Notes under the pieces: model-generated
Databases searched by the model: none
Told to the model about the DNA's origin: nothing
Seen by the model: the letters and a program-made list of their open reading frames with translations, nothing else
Shown: positions 1 to 8,369 of the stretch, piece by piece
Layout of the letters: every line of letters starts with the position of its first letter
Numbering within the stretch: position 1 is the first letter of the stretch
Made by a program: the position numbers and the translations under genes
DNA from: Rhodanobacteraceae bacterium
GTDB lineage: Bacteria > Pseudomonadota > Gammaproteobacteria > Xanthomonadales > Rhodanobacteraceae
Length of the DNA stretch: 64,000 nucleotides
NCBI GenBank assembly: GCA_016790075.1
Contig: JAEUPP010000020.1
Location: 36,248 to 100,247, forward strand
Reading direction: 5' to 3'

Positions 1-233
1 GGATGGCTTGCCACTGCATGCACCCGTTCGCGGTTACCGACGAAAACCCGTACCTACCGCCGCCGTTGGTCAAACTTCCCCATGGGTGCGCGACACGAAC
101 CCCGGCTGTAGCGAACCTGAGGTGCTGGCGCCGGGAGCCACCCCGGTCGTTGAGTTGAGCGGGGATCGGCGATTGCAGCCGGTGATGCATTGGCGTGCGG
201 ACGAGAGTTGCTCCAAGGTCGTCGATGGACGAC
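1..233. other. Window edge, no gene seen
   Basis: Short overlapping open frames occur on both strands, but none has a ribosome-binding site or recognisable product. The stretch leads into the promoter of the first ankyrin-like gene. It may hold the 3' flank of another gene lying outside the window. Confidence 0.4.
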
Positions 234-261
234 TTGCCACGCCCCAGCAATCTGCTTGAAT
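234..261 (+). promoter_or_regulatory. Promoter of ankyrin-like gene 1
   Basis: TTGCCA at 234-239, a 16-base spacer, then TTGAAT at 256-261, immediately preceded by TGC, as in an extended -10 element. The same arrangement with the same 16-base spacer precedes all six ankyrin-like genes. The second base of the -10 hexamer is T rather than the usual A, so an alternative sigma factor or an activator is possible. Confidence 0.55.
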
Positions 262-351
262 GAAGAAGCGTGCGGCGGTCGGCCTGTGCGCGATCGAGCG
301 CATTGCTCGGCGGTGGGCACTCGGGACAACCAACGGGGGCGGGGCGTGGCG

Positions 352-1419
352 GTGGGAAACGCAAAGCAATCGAATGCCGCTGAAGAGCTTCTCCTGGCCG
401 TCTCGGCGCCCGATCGCGATTTCAACGCCGCTCGCCCGTTGATTCCCCGGTGTACAAAGGAAGAACTCAACCGGGCGCTCGTCGATGCGGCGAGGAACGC
501 CCACCTCGCCGCCGTTCGTGCGCTCATTCCGGTGAGCGATCCACGAGCCAACAGCAGCGAAGCCTTGTATGTGGCTGCAGCAAGCGGCCACCTCGACGTG
601 GTGAAGGAGCTCATCCCGGCGAGCGACCCGAAGGCGAAGGCAAGCAGAGCGCTGCACATCGCCGCCCACAACGGCGACCTCCGCGTCGTCCGGGAGCTCA
701 TTCCTGCCAGCGATCCCATGGCTGACGAAAGCTGGGCCTTGTGCGCCGCGGCCATGCGCGGCCACCTCGACGCGGTGAGGGTGCTCGTTCCGGTGAGCGA
801 CCCCAAGGCGGACGCGAGCAGAGCCTTGTACTGGGCCGCCCACTACGGCCACCTCGACGTGGTACGCGAGCTCATTCCGGTGAGCGATCCCCGGGCGAAA
901 GAGAGCCTTGCCCTGCGCGGGGCCGCCGAGCGCGGCCACTTCGACGCGGTAAGAGAACTCATTCCGGTAAGCGACCCGAGGGCCGACGAAAGCAAAACCT
1001 TGTGCTTCGCCGCCCGTTCCGGCCGCCTCGACGTCGTGCGGGTACTGATTGGGCTGAGCGACCCGAAGGCCAACGGCAGCAGAGCTCTGTGCTGGGCCGC
1101 CGAATGCGGCCGTTCTGACGTGGTGCGGGTGCTCGTTCCGGTGAGCGACGCCACTCTGGCGTTTCAAGTGGAGTTGGAGCGGACGGTGAACGCCGTGCTG
1201 CAAAGTGGAATCGGCGGAACCATGCATTTGCCGTCGTTTCGTGCCGTAAACGCCTTGACTCCGTACGTGGGTGAAAACCTGCTGGAGCAAGCCGTGCGCG
1301 ATTTGCCGGCCGAAATCGTCACGTGCATGCCGCATTTGGCCGCGTGGCATGCGGGCGAGCGTTTGCACAAGGACACGCCGCCTGCAGCAGCACCGCCCCG
1401 TCGGCGCTGCTCGCTTTAA
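352..1419 (+). CDS. Ankyrin-like repeat protein 1 (8 repeats)
   Basis: Cytoplasmic-type repeat protein of about 355 residues with no signal peptide. A degenerate N-terminal cap is followed by eight 29-residue units of the form AAxxGHLDVVxELIPVSDP. These resemble ankyrin repeats (the xALxxAAxxGHLxVVxxLL core) but with the inter-repeat hairpin shortened from the usual 33-residue period. After the last unit (SDAT) comes a conserved C-terminal domain, then an Ala/Pro linker and the tail PRRRCSL. The GTG start at 352 aligns with the starts of the paralogs and follows a G-rich Shine-Dalgarno at 341-344. Ankyrin stacks bind proteins; the partner is unknown. It is the first of six tandem paralogs. 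Confidence 0.8.
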   Translation: MGNAKQSNAAEELLLAVSAPDRDFNAARPLIPRCTKEELNRALVDAARNAHLAAVRALIPVSDPRANSSEALYVAAASGHLDVVKELIPASDPKAKASRALHIAAHNGDLRVVRELIPASDPMADESWALCAAAMRGHLDAVRVLVPVSDPKADASRALYWAAHYGHLDVVRELIPVSDPRAKESLALRGAAERGHFDAVRELIPVSDPRADESKTLCFAARSGRLDVVRVLIGLSDPKANGSRALCWAAECGRSDVVRVLVPVSDATLAFQVELERTVNAVLQSGIGGTMHLPSFRAVNALTPYVGENLLEQAVRDLPAEIVTCMPHLAAWHAGERLHKDTPPAAAPPRRRCSL

Positions 1420-1491
1420 CGGTCGGGTTCTCCGGGCCGCCTGCTAGCTTTCGACAGCGGAACACGGAACCACGCCGCCAAACCGCTCGAC

Positions 1492-1519
1492 TTGCCACGA
1501 CCCGCGATTCTGTTTGAAT
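1492..1519 (+). promoter_or_regulatory. Promoter of ankyrin-like gene 2
   Basis: TTGCCA at 1492-1497, 16-base spacer, TGT then TTGAAT at 1514-1519. This is the second copy of the element in the array. It starts 73 bases after the stop of gene 1 and 144 bases before the start of gene 2, so each gene can be transcribed independently. Confidence 0.55.
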
Positions 1520-1635
1520 GAAGAGGTGGGCGGCGGCTCGTGCCTCGCGCGAGCGATTGTGGGCGACGACCGGCCGTTGGGCGGGTTGTGCCGACTGCAA
1601 CGGAAAAACGCCATCGAATGGGTCGGAGCGTCGGG

Positions 1636-2775
1636 ATGGGGAATGCAAAACCAGCGACGGGTGGCGAAGCTCTGCTTCAGGCCATCTCGAAGGCCGACGG
1701 CGAACTCGATGCCGTCCGCCGCGCGATTCCTCACTGTTCGATGGAAAAGTGTACCGAAGCGCTTGCCAAAGCGGCCGAGGGCGGCCACGTTGATGCGGTG
1801 CAACTGCTCATCCCCGTGAGCGACCCGAAAGCGAACGACAGCGAAGCTTTGCGGCAAGCGGCGGCGAACGGCCACCTCAATGCGGTGTGCGTGTTGGTTC
1901 CAGTGTGCGATCCGAAGGCAAACGGCAGTGCCGCCTTGCGTTGGGCCGCCCACTACGGCCGCCTCGACGTCGTGCAAGTGCTCGTTCCGCTGAGTGACCC
2001 CAAAGCGAACGACAGCGAAGCCTTGCGTTGGTCCGCGGAAAACGGCCACCTCGACGTCGTCAAAGAACTCGTTCCTGTCAGCGATCCAACAGCCAACGAC
2101 AGCGCCGCCTTGCGTTGGGCTGCGGAATACGGTTACCTCGACGTCGTCAAAGAACTCGTTCCTGTCAGCGATCCGAAGGCGAACAGCAGCGCCGCCTTGC
2201 GTTGGGCCGCCCACTACGGCCGCCTCGACATCATCAAAGAACTCATTCCTGTCAGCGACCCGAAAGCGAAGGGCAGCGAAGCTTTGCGCCGGGCTGCAGA
2301 ATACGGTCATCTTGACGTCGTCAAAGAACTTGTTCCTGTCAGTGATCCAACAACCAACGACAGCGAAGCTCTGTATTGGGCGGCTGCAAGGGGCCACGTC
2401 GAGGTGGTGCGGGAACTGATTCCCGCAAGCGACCCTCGGGCGGAAGGAAGCCTTGCGCTGTGGGCGGCGGCCCATTTCGGGAACCTCGACGTGGTGCGCG
2501 AACTCGTTCCGGTGAGCGACGTCGGTGCGGTTTTCCGAAAAGAGTTGGAAAGCATCCAAAAAGAGCCGCGGCGCGGACGGGGTTCGCCGTGGTTCCGCGC
2601 GATCAATGCACTGGCGCCCCATGTGGACGAAAACCTGTTGGAGCAAGCTGCACGCGATGTGCCGGCGAATCTGCTCAAACTCATGCCGTTTCTGTCCGCG
2701 TGGCGCGCGGCCACGCGTTTGCGCAAGGCAACGCCGCCTGCAGCAGCACCGCCCCGTCGACGGCGCTCGCTCTGA
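1636..2775 (+). CDS. Ankyrin-like repeat protein 2 (9 repeats)
   Basis: About 379 residues. It has an N-terminal cap (ALLQAISKADGELDAV), nine 29-residue ankyrin-like units, and the family C-terminal domain ending PRRRRSL. The ATG at 1636 has GGAG at 1625-1628; the in-frame ATG at 1618 is an alternative. Leader, cap and C-terminal domain are nearly identical to those of gene 3, which indicates a recent duplication. Its last two repeats instead match repeats 3-4 of gene 4, so the coding region is mosaic. Function unknown; a protein-binding role is inferred from the fold. Confidence 0.8.
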   Translation: MGNAKPATGGEALLQAISKADGELDAVRRAIPHCSMEKCTEALAKAAEGGHVDAVQLLIPVSDPKANDSEALRQAAANGHLNAVCVLVPVCDPKANGSAALRWAAHYGRLDVVQVLVPLSDPKANDSEALRWSAENGHLDVVKELVPVSDPTANDSAALRWAAEYGYLDVVKELVPVSDPKANSSAALRWAAHYGRLDIIKELIPVSDPKAKGSEALRRAAEYGHLDVVKELVPVSDPTTNDSEALYWAAARGHVEVVRELIPASDPRAEGSLALWAAAHFGNLDVVRELVPVSDVGAVFRKELESIQKEPRRGRGSPWFRAINALAPHVDENLLEQAARDVPANLLKLMPFLSAWRAATRLRKATPPAAAPPRRRRSL

Positions 2776-2845
2776 TCGCGAAGTTCACCCACGCTCGCGC
2801 CGGCCTTTCGGTGTCGGAACGGAAGCGCGCCCGGGTCAGGCCAGC

Positions 2846-2873
2846 TTGCCATCGCCCGCCAAGCTGTTTGAAT
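2846..2873 (+). promoter_or_regulatory. Promoter of ankyrin-like gene 3
   Basis: TTGCCA at 2846-2851, 16-base spacer, TGT then TTGAAT at 2868-2873. The surrounding region is almost identical to that before gene 4, so the duplicated unit includes the promoter. Confidence 0.55.
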
Positions 2874-2988
2874 GAAGAGGCGGAGGCGGCTCGTGCCACG
2901 CGCGAGCGATTCCGGGCGACGACCGGCCGTTGGGCGGGTTGTGCCGACCGCAGCGGAAAAACGCCATCGAATGAACCGGAGCGTGGGG

Positions 2989-4302
2989 ATGGGGAATGCA
3001 AAACGAGCGACGGGTGGCGAAGCTCTGCTTCGGGCCATCTCGAAGGCCGACGGCGAACTCGATGCCGTCCGCCGCGCGATTCCTCACTGTTCGATGGAAA
3101 AGTGTACCGAAGCGCTTGCCAAAGCGGCCGAGGGTGGCCACGTTGATGCGGTGCAACTGCTCATCCCCGTGAGCGACCCGAAAGCGAACGACAGCGAAGC
3201 TTTGCGGCAAGCGGCGGCGAACGGTCACCTCAATGCGGTGGAAATACTGATTCCCGTGAGCGATCCGAAGGCGAACGGCAGCGCCGCCTTGCGTTGGGCC
3301 GCCCACGGCGGCCACCTCGACGTCGTGCAAGTGCTCGTTCCGCTGAGTGACCCCAAAGCGAACGACAGCGAAGCCTTGCGTTGGGCCGCGGAAAACGGCT
3401 ACCTGCAGGTTGTACGGGAGCTCATCCCGACTAGCGATCCCAGGGCTGCGGACGACGCAGCCTTGCGTTCAGCGGCCGGAAACGGCCACCTCGACGTCGT
3501 GAGGCAGCTCATCCCCCTCTGCGACCCGAAGGCGAACGGCAGCGAAGCCTTGCATTGGGCCGCGGAAAACGGCCACCTCCACGTGGTGCGCGAGCTCATC
3601 CCGGTGAGCGGACCCGCGGCCGAGAAAAGCAAAGCCTTGCGCTGGGCTGCAGAAAACGGTCACCTCGACGTCGTCAAAGAACTCATTCCTGTCAGCGATC
3701 CAACGGCCAACGACTGCGAAGCCCTGCGCTGGGCTGCAAGAAACGGCCACCTGGAGATCGTGTGTGCACTCGTCCCGCTCAGCGACCCGAAAGCGAAGGG
3801 CAGCGACGCCTTGCGTTGGGCGGCAGCCAACGGCCACCTTGAGGTCGTGCACGCGCTCGCAGCGGTGAGCGACCCAAAAGCGAACGACAGCGAAGCCCTG
3901 TATTGGGCGGCAAGAAACGGCCATCCGGAGATCGTGCATGCACTCGTTCCGCTGAGCGACCCGAAGGCGAACGGCAGCGATGCCTTGCGTCAGGCGGCCG
4001 AAAACAGCTACCTCGACGTGGTGCACGAACTCGTTCCGCTGAGTGACGTCGGTGCGGTTTTCCGAAAAGAGTTGGAAAACATCCAAAATGAGCCTCCGCG
4101 CGGAGGGGGTTCGCCGTGGTTCCGCGCGGTCAATGCACTGGCGCCCCATGTGGACGAAAACCTGTTGAAGCAAGCTGTACGCGATGTGCCAGCTAGTCTG
4201 CTCAAATTCATGCCGCTTTTGGCCGCGTGGCGCGCGGCAGCGCGTTTGCGCAAGGCAACGCCGCCTGCAGCAGCACCGCCCCGTCGGCGGCGCTCGCTCT
4301 GA
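2989..4302 (+). CDS. Ankyrin-like repeat protein 3 (11 repeats)
   Basis: The largest paralog, about 437 residues with eleven 29-residue ankyrin-like units. It shares its N-terminal cap and the first two to three repeats with gene 2, and its C-terminal domain (VNALAPHVDENLL...) with gene 2 at almost every position, while the middle repeats differ in number and sequence. It ends in PRRRRSL. ATG 2989 is preceded by GGAG with a 7-base spacing. An upstream ATG at 2971 and the longer open frame from 2872 are in frame, but they run through leader DNA whose frame is not conserved in gene 2. Confidence 0.8.
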   Translation: MGNAKRATGGEALLRAISKADGELDAVRRAIPHCSMEKCTEALAKAAEGGHVDAVQLLIPVSDPKANDSEALRQAAANGHLNAVEILIPVSDPKANGSAALRWAAHGGHLDVVQVLVPLSDPKANDSEALRWAAENGYLQVVRELIPTSDPRAADDAALRSAAGNGHLDVVRQLIPLCDPKANGSEALHWAAENGHLHVVRELIPVSGPAAEKSKALRWAAENGHLDVVKELIPVSDPTANDCEALRWAARNGHLEIVCALVPLSDPKAKGSDALRWAAANGHLEVVHALAAVSDPKANDSEALYWAARNGHPEIVHALVPLSDPKANGSDALRQAAENSYLDVVHELVPLSDVGAVFRKELENIQNEPPRGGGSPWFRAVNALAPHVDENLLKQAVRDVPASLLKFMPLLAAWRAAARLRKATPPAAAPPRRRRSL

Positions 4303-4371
4303 TCGCGAAAGTCACCACGCTCCCGCCGGCCGTTCGGCGTCGGAAGGGAAGCGCGTCCGGGTCAGGTCAGC

Positions 4372-4399
4372 TTGCCATCGCCCGCCAAGCTGTTTGAAT
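4372..4399 (+). promoter_or_regulatory. Promoter of ankyrin-like gene 4
   Basis: TTGCCA at 4372-4377, 16-base spacer, TGT then TTGAAT at 4394-4399. The spacer is identical to the one before gene 3. Confidence 0.55.
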
Positions 4400-4499
4400 G
4401 AAGGGGCGGAGGGCGGCCCGGCCACGTGCAACCGAGCGCGGTGCTCGACGATCGGCGGTCCGGCGCGCCGCAATAGAAACAATGGGAAAATAAGAATAA

Positions 4500-5498
4500 A
4501 TGAACCGCGGCGTGGGGACGGAAAATGCGGTGCGAACCGAGGCCGGTAACGCGTTGCTTCGCGCCGTCGCGTTGCCCTCGTGCAGCCTCGACACCGTTCG
4601 GCAGTTGATTCCGCAGTGCACGACGGAAGAACTCTGTTTGGCGCTCACCAAAGCCGCGGAGTTCGACGGTTTCGGTGCCGTTGGCGAGCTTGCCCGTGTG
4701 GTAGGTCCGGCGGCTGCGGAAAGCGCCGCGTTGCGCCACGCGGCGTTTCACAACCGCCTTGACCTGGTTCGCGAACTCATTCCAGTGAGCGATCCCAGAG
4801 CCAACAGCAGCGAAGCTCTGTATTGGGCGGCTGCAAGGGGCCACGTCGAGGTGGTGCGTGAACTGATTCCCGCAAGCGATCCTGGGGCGGAAGAAAGCCG
4901 TGCGCTGTGGGCGGCGGCCCATTTCGGAAACCTCGGAGCGGTGCGTGAACTCGTTCCCGTTAGCGATCCGAAGGCACGAGAGAGCTACGCTTTGCGCTCC
5001 GCCGCTGAGCGCGGCCACCTCGGCGTGGTCCGGGCGCTCATCCCGGTGAGCGACGCCACGATGGGCGGAAGCATGGCGCTGTCCGTGGCGGCTTACTTTG
5101 GACACCTCGACGTGGTTCGGGAGCTGATCCCCGTCAGCGATCCGAGGGCATGCAGAAGCAGAGCTCTGTGCTGGGCCGCCGAAAAAGAACAGCTCGATGT
5201 TGTGTGTGAACTCCTTCCCGTGAGCGACGCAAGCCAGGCGTTTCGGGTGGAGCTGGAACACGCGGTCAAAATCCTGGAGCAAGACGGAATCAGAGAGGTA
5301 GCGAACTCGTTGCCCCTGCGCGCCCTGAATTTGCTGGCGCGCTGCATGGATGAAAACCTGCTGGAGCAGGTCGCGTTCGACGTGCCGGCGGGCTTGATCG
5401 ATCTCATGCCGCACTTGGCTGCGTGGCGCGGGGCGATGCGGCTGCGTGAGGCCACGAAAGGCGCCGGAGTAACGCCACGCCGCCGCCGTTCGCTGTGA
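4500..5498 (+). CDS. Ankyrin-like repeat protein 4 (7 repeats)
   Basis: 332 residues. It has a cap, a divergent first repeat (FDGFGAVGELARVVGP), then six regular 29-residue ankyrin-like units, the family C-terminal domain and the tail PRRRRSL. The ATG at 4500 follows an A-rich stretch unusual for this region. The consensus Ala/Pro linker before the tail is replaced by a different sequence, yet the tail itself is kept. Repeats 3-4 are near copies of repeats 8-9 of gene 2. Partner and function unknown. Confidence 0.8.
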   Translation: MNRGVGTENAVRTEAGNALLRAVALPSCSLDTVRQLIPQCTTEELCLALTKAAEFDGFGAVGELARVVGPAAAESAALRHAAFHNRLDLVRELIPVSDPRANSSEALYWAAARGHVEVVRELIPASDPGAEESRALWAAAHFGNLGAVRELVPVSDPKARESYALRSAAERGHLGVVRALIPVSDATMGGSMALSVAAYFGHLDVVRELIPVSDPRACRSRALCWAAEKEQLDVVCELLPVSDASQAFRVELEHAVKILEQDGIREVANSLPLRALNLLARCMDENLLEQVAFDVPAGLIDLMPHLAAWRGAMRLREATKGAGVTPRRRRSL

Positions 5499-5572
5499 TC
5501 GCCGAGTTCAACGGCGCTCGATCGGATTTTTCTTGAGGTCGGGAGCGGGGCGCCGCCCCTGATGGCGCGATC

Positions 5573-5600
5573 TTGCTAAGGCGCGCCGTTTTGTTTGAAT
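5573..5600 (+). promoter_or_regulatory. Promoter of ankyrin-like gene 5
   Basis: TTGCTA at 5573-5578, 16-base spacer, TGT then TTGAAT at 5595-5600. The flanks have diverged strongly from the earlier copies while both hexamers, the TG and the spacing persist. That argues for selection rather than recent copying. Confidence 0.55.
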
Positions 5601-5670
5601 GGAAGCGCGGCGCGCGGTGTGCCGAACTGGCCGCGACGGAACATTCCGTCAACCGGCTTGGAGCGTGGCG

Positions 5671-6561
5671 ATGGAAAATGCAACACCATCGACGGACGGC
5701 GAAGCGCTGCTGGAAGCCGTTTTCGGAGCGGATCGCTCGCCCGACGCCGTTCGCCGGTTGATTCCAAGATGTACAAAGGAAGAACTCAACCGGGCTTTGG
5801 CCACGGCGGCCGCGTGCGGCCACTTGGCTGCCGTTCGTGAACTCATTCCGGTGAGCGATCCGAGGGCCAGCGACAGCAGAGCCTTGCGCTGGGCCGCGGA
5901 AAAAGGGCAGCTCGACGCGGTGAAGGCGCTCGTTCCGGTGAGCGATCCGACGGCGAACGACAGCGAAGCCTTGCGCTGGGCTGCAAGGAACGGCCACCTC
6001 GGCGTCGTGCGCGAACTCGTTTCGGTGAGCGATCCACGGGCCAACCGCAGCGAAGCTTTGCGCTGGGCGGCGGAAAACGGACACCACCGGGTGGTGCGCG
6101 AACTCGTTCCGTTGAGCGACCCGAAGGCCAACGGCAGCGAAGCGTTGTGCCTGGCCGCGGAGGGCGGTTACACCGCGACCGTTCGGACGCTCGTTCCGAT
6201 CAGCGATCCGAAGGCGCGGGGCAGCGAAGCCTTGCGCTGGGCCGCGGAACACGGACACCTCGAAACGGTGCGCGAGCTGGTTCCGGTGAGCGACGTCGGT
6301 GCGGCCTTTCGAGAAGCGTTGGAACGCGTGCAAAAAGGTTTGACTGACGTGCAGGATTTGCGGACCCGCCGCGCGGTTCGCGCGGTAAATGAGTTGATGC
6401 CGTACGTGGCCGACGAGTTGCTGGAGCAGGCCGCGCGCGGCCTGCCGGTGGAGCTGCTCAAGCTGACGCCGCATCTCGCCGCGTGGCGCGGGGCGGTGCT
6501 GCTGCGCGAGGCCACAGAAGCCTCCCCGCGCGCGCGGCCTCGCCGCCGTTGCTCGCTGTGA
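5671..6561 (+). CDS. Ankyrin-like repeat protein 5 (6 repeats)
   Basis: The smallest paralog, about 296 residues with six 29-residue ankyrin-like units. ATG 5671 follows GGAG with 7 bases spacing, in the same place as in genes 2 and 3. The C-terminal domain (ELMPYVADELLEQAARGLPV) and the tail PRRRCSL are retained, although the linker before the tail is unrelated to that of its neighbours. No signal peptide or membrane segment. Function unknown; same family argument as for its neighbours. Confidence 0.8.
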   Translation: MENATPSTDGEALLEAVFGADRSPDAVRRLIPRCTKEELNRALATAAACGHLAAVRELIPVSDPRASDSRALRWAAEKGQLDAVKALVPVSDPTANDSEALRWAARNGHLGVVRELVSVSDPRANRSEALRWAAENGHHRVVRELVPLSDPKANGSEALCLAAEGGYTATVRTLVPISDPKARGSEALRWAAEHGHLETVRELVPVSDVGAAFREALERVQKGLTDVQDLRTRRAVRAVNELMPYVADELLEQAARGLPVELLKLTPHLAAWRGAVLLREATEASPRARPRRRCSL

Positions 6562-6633
6562 TTGCGGGATTGGCCCGCTCCCGCCCCGGTTGCCGCGGGC
6601 CGAAGCTGGAAACGCGCCGAGAATCCACCCGGC

Positions 6634-6661
6634 TTGCTGTGGTCCGCCGATCTGCTTGAAT
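6634..6661 (+). promoter_or_regulatory. Promoter of ankyrin-like gene 6
   Basis: TTGCTG at 6634-6639, 16-base spacer, TGC then TTGAAT at 6656-6661. Last of the six copies; none is found beyond gene 6. Confidence 0.55.
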
Positions 6662-6769
6662 GAGGAGGCGGGGCGTTCGGGCTGCTTGCGATCGGGCGCG
6701 GCGCCCCGAAATTCGGCGTTCCGACGCGCCGCTGGTCGCGGCGCCGCCAACGAAGCCGGGGGGCGCGGG

Positions 6770-7762
6770 GTGGGATCGGCAAAACCAAAACCGATGGGCG
6801 CCGGAACGAAATTGCTGCTCGCCGTGCCCCGGGCTGCGTGCAGCCTCCGCGCCATCCGCCGGTTGATCGCCGGATGCACGAACGAGCAACGCACCGAGGC
6901 GTTCGTCAAGGCGGCGGAAACCGGCCGCCTGGAAGTGGTGCGGGAACTCCTCCCGTTGGTTGACCCGAAGGCCGAGGGCAGCGCGGCGCTGCGTTGGGCT
7001 GCGGCGCTCGGCCACCTCGACATCGTGCGGGAGCTCATCCCCGTCAGTGACCCCGGTGCCGAGCGCAGCGAAGCCTTGCGTCTGGCGGCTCACAACGGCC
7101 ACCTCGGTGCAGTGCGGGAGCTCATCCCGGTCAGCAACCCCAAGGCCAATGGCAGCGAAGCCCTGCGCTGGGCAGCCACCAACGGCCACGTTGACGTCGT
7201 GCAGGAACTCATCCCCGTGTGCAACCCCAAGGCGAGAAGCAGCAGCGCTTTGCTGTTCGCGGCCGAACGCGGCCACCTCGGCGCGGTGCGCGCGCTCATC
7301 CCGGTCAGCGATCCATCAGCGAGTAACAGCCGAGCTCTGTGCCTGGCGGCCCATTTCGGCCGCCTTGAGGTGGTGCGCGAGCTCTTCCCCGTCAGCGATC
7401 GAAAAACCCGCGAGTGGGAGGCTCTGTACCGGGCCGCCCGGAGCGGTCACCTCGACTTGGTGCGGGAGCTCGTTCCGGTGAGCGACGTGACTGGGGTTTT
7501 CCGGGGCGAGCTGGAAGAGCTGGTGAAAACCGTTCGCGAAACGGGAATCCAGGCGGCGGAGCAACTCCCGGCGCTGCACGCCGCCAACGCGTTGGTGCCC
7601 CACCTGCCGGACGGCGCGCTGGAACAGGCGGTGCGCGACGCGCCCGACGCGTTGCTCGATCGCATGCCCTACTTGGTGGCGTGGCGCGCGGCCAAGCTGC
7701 TGCTTGCGGCGACGCCGGCAGCGGCCGCGGCCGCGTCGCCGCGTCGGCGGCGCTCGCTTTGA
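6770..7762 (+). CDS. Ankyrin-like repeat protein 6 (7 repeats)
   Basis: About 330 residues with seven 29-residue ankyrin-like units, a more divergent cap and C-terminal domain than genes 1-5, an Ala-rich linker and the tail PRRRRSL. The GTG at 6770 aligns with the paralog starts and has a G-rich stretch just upstream. It is the outermost member of the array, and its divergence suggests it is older than the gene 2/3/4 duplications. Function unknown. Confidence 0.78.
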   Translation: MGSAKPKPMGAGTKLLLAVPRAACSLRAIRRLIAGCTNEQRTEAFVKAAETGRLEVVRELLPLVDPKAEGSAALRWAAALGHLDIVRELIPVSDPGAERSEALRLAAHNGHLGAVRELIPVSNPKANGSEALRWAATNGHVDVVQELIPVCNPKARSSSALLFAAERGHLGAVRALIPVSDPSASNSRALCLAAHFGRLEVVRELFPVSDRKTREWEALYRAARSGHLDLVRELVPVSDVTGVFRGELEELVKTVRETGIQAAEQLPALHAANALVPHLPDGALEQAVRDAPDALLDRMPYLVAWRAAKLLLAATPAAAAAASPRRRRSL

Positions 7763-8027
7763 TGGGCGTTTCACCGACCCCTACACACCAGGGCTGCGGC
7801 GTTCCGCGGCCCTGAATCGCCCGCATCCGACGGCGATCGAGCGGGGTCTCCGCTGCATCGGGACGGGGGCGGCCGCAGGGGATCTACCGGTACCTGCGCC
7901 GACTCAGAGGCGCCGATTGCATGCGGCGTTTTCCGCGCCGTATCCTTCTCTGATCGCCCCGCGTCGTTCACTTTGTTGGGTGATCGCGTTCTGTACTCTT
8001 TCACCGCGCTCAGTCAGGGATGAAACC

Positions 8028-8285
8028 ATGCGCCCCTATCGATTTTCCTTCGCGGCCGCCTGGACCCTGGTCGGCATCGGCTGGCTGCTGGTCGTGCTGG
8101 CTTTTCTTCAACTCGTCGCGGCGTCGGTTGCCACGCCGAACCCACTGCTTTATGCGGTGGGGCTCAGCCCCACGTGGTCGGCGGTCCTGATTGCAGGCAA
8201 GGTCTTCGTGGTAGGCCTGAGTTTGGCGGTGTTGGGCGGGGTGGCCCGAGCCGTGCTCGAAGCCACGGTCAAGCTCCGTGCATGA
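8028..8285 (+). CDS. Small two-helix membrane protein
   Basis: 85 residues with two predicted transmembrane segments, around residues 9-32 (LVGIGWLLVVLAFLQLVAA) and 52-75, joined by a short loop. ATG 8028 has AGGGA seven bases upstream; the open frame continues further upstream without a better start. It lies just before the exonuclease VII-like membrane protein on the same strand (84 bases away), so co-transcription is plausible. No family recognised. Confidence 0.6.
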   Translation: MRPYRFSFAAAWTLVGIGWLLVVLAFLQLVAASVATPNPLLYAVGLSPTWSAVLIAGKVFVVGLSLAVLGGVARAVLEATVKLRA

Positions 8286-8369
8286 CGTTGCCGCTCCTGG
8301 GGCTGTGCGAGTCTGCCGATGCATGCTGCAGCGCGAATTCTGTTGCCCGATGAGACGGAGTACCGAAGC

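Noticed and set aside
260-442. Short leader peptide starting at the ATG that overlaps the promoter -10 of the ankyrin genes
   Set aside because: The frame and length are not conserved among the six copies; indels between genes 2 and 3 shift it.
70-1368. 432-residue open frame antisense to ankyrin-like gene 1, with similar antisense frames across genes 2-6
   Set aside because: They are mirror images of GC-rich repeat coding. The antisense repeats simply follow the sense repeats, with no ribosome-binding site or independent conservation.
352-7762. CRISPR-like array, because of many regular 87-bp repeats
   Set aside because: The repeats are coding, divergent, lack spacers and keep the reading frame of ankyrin-like units.
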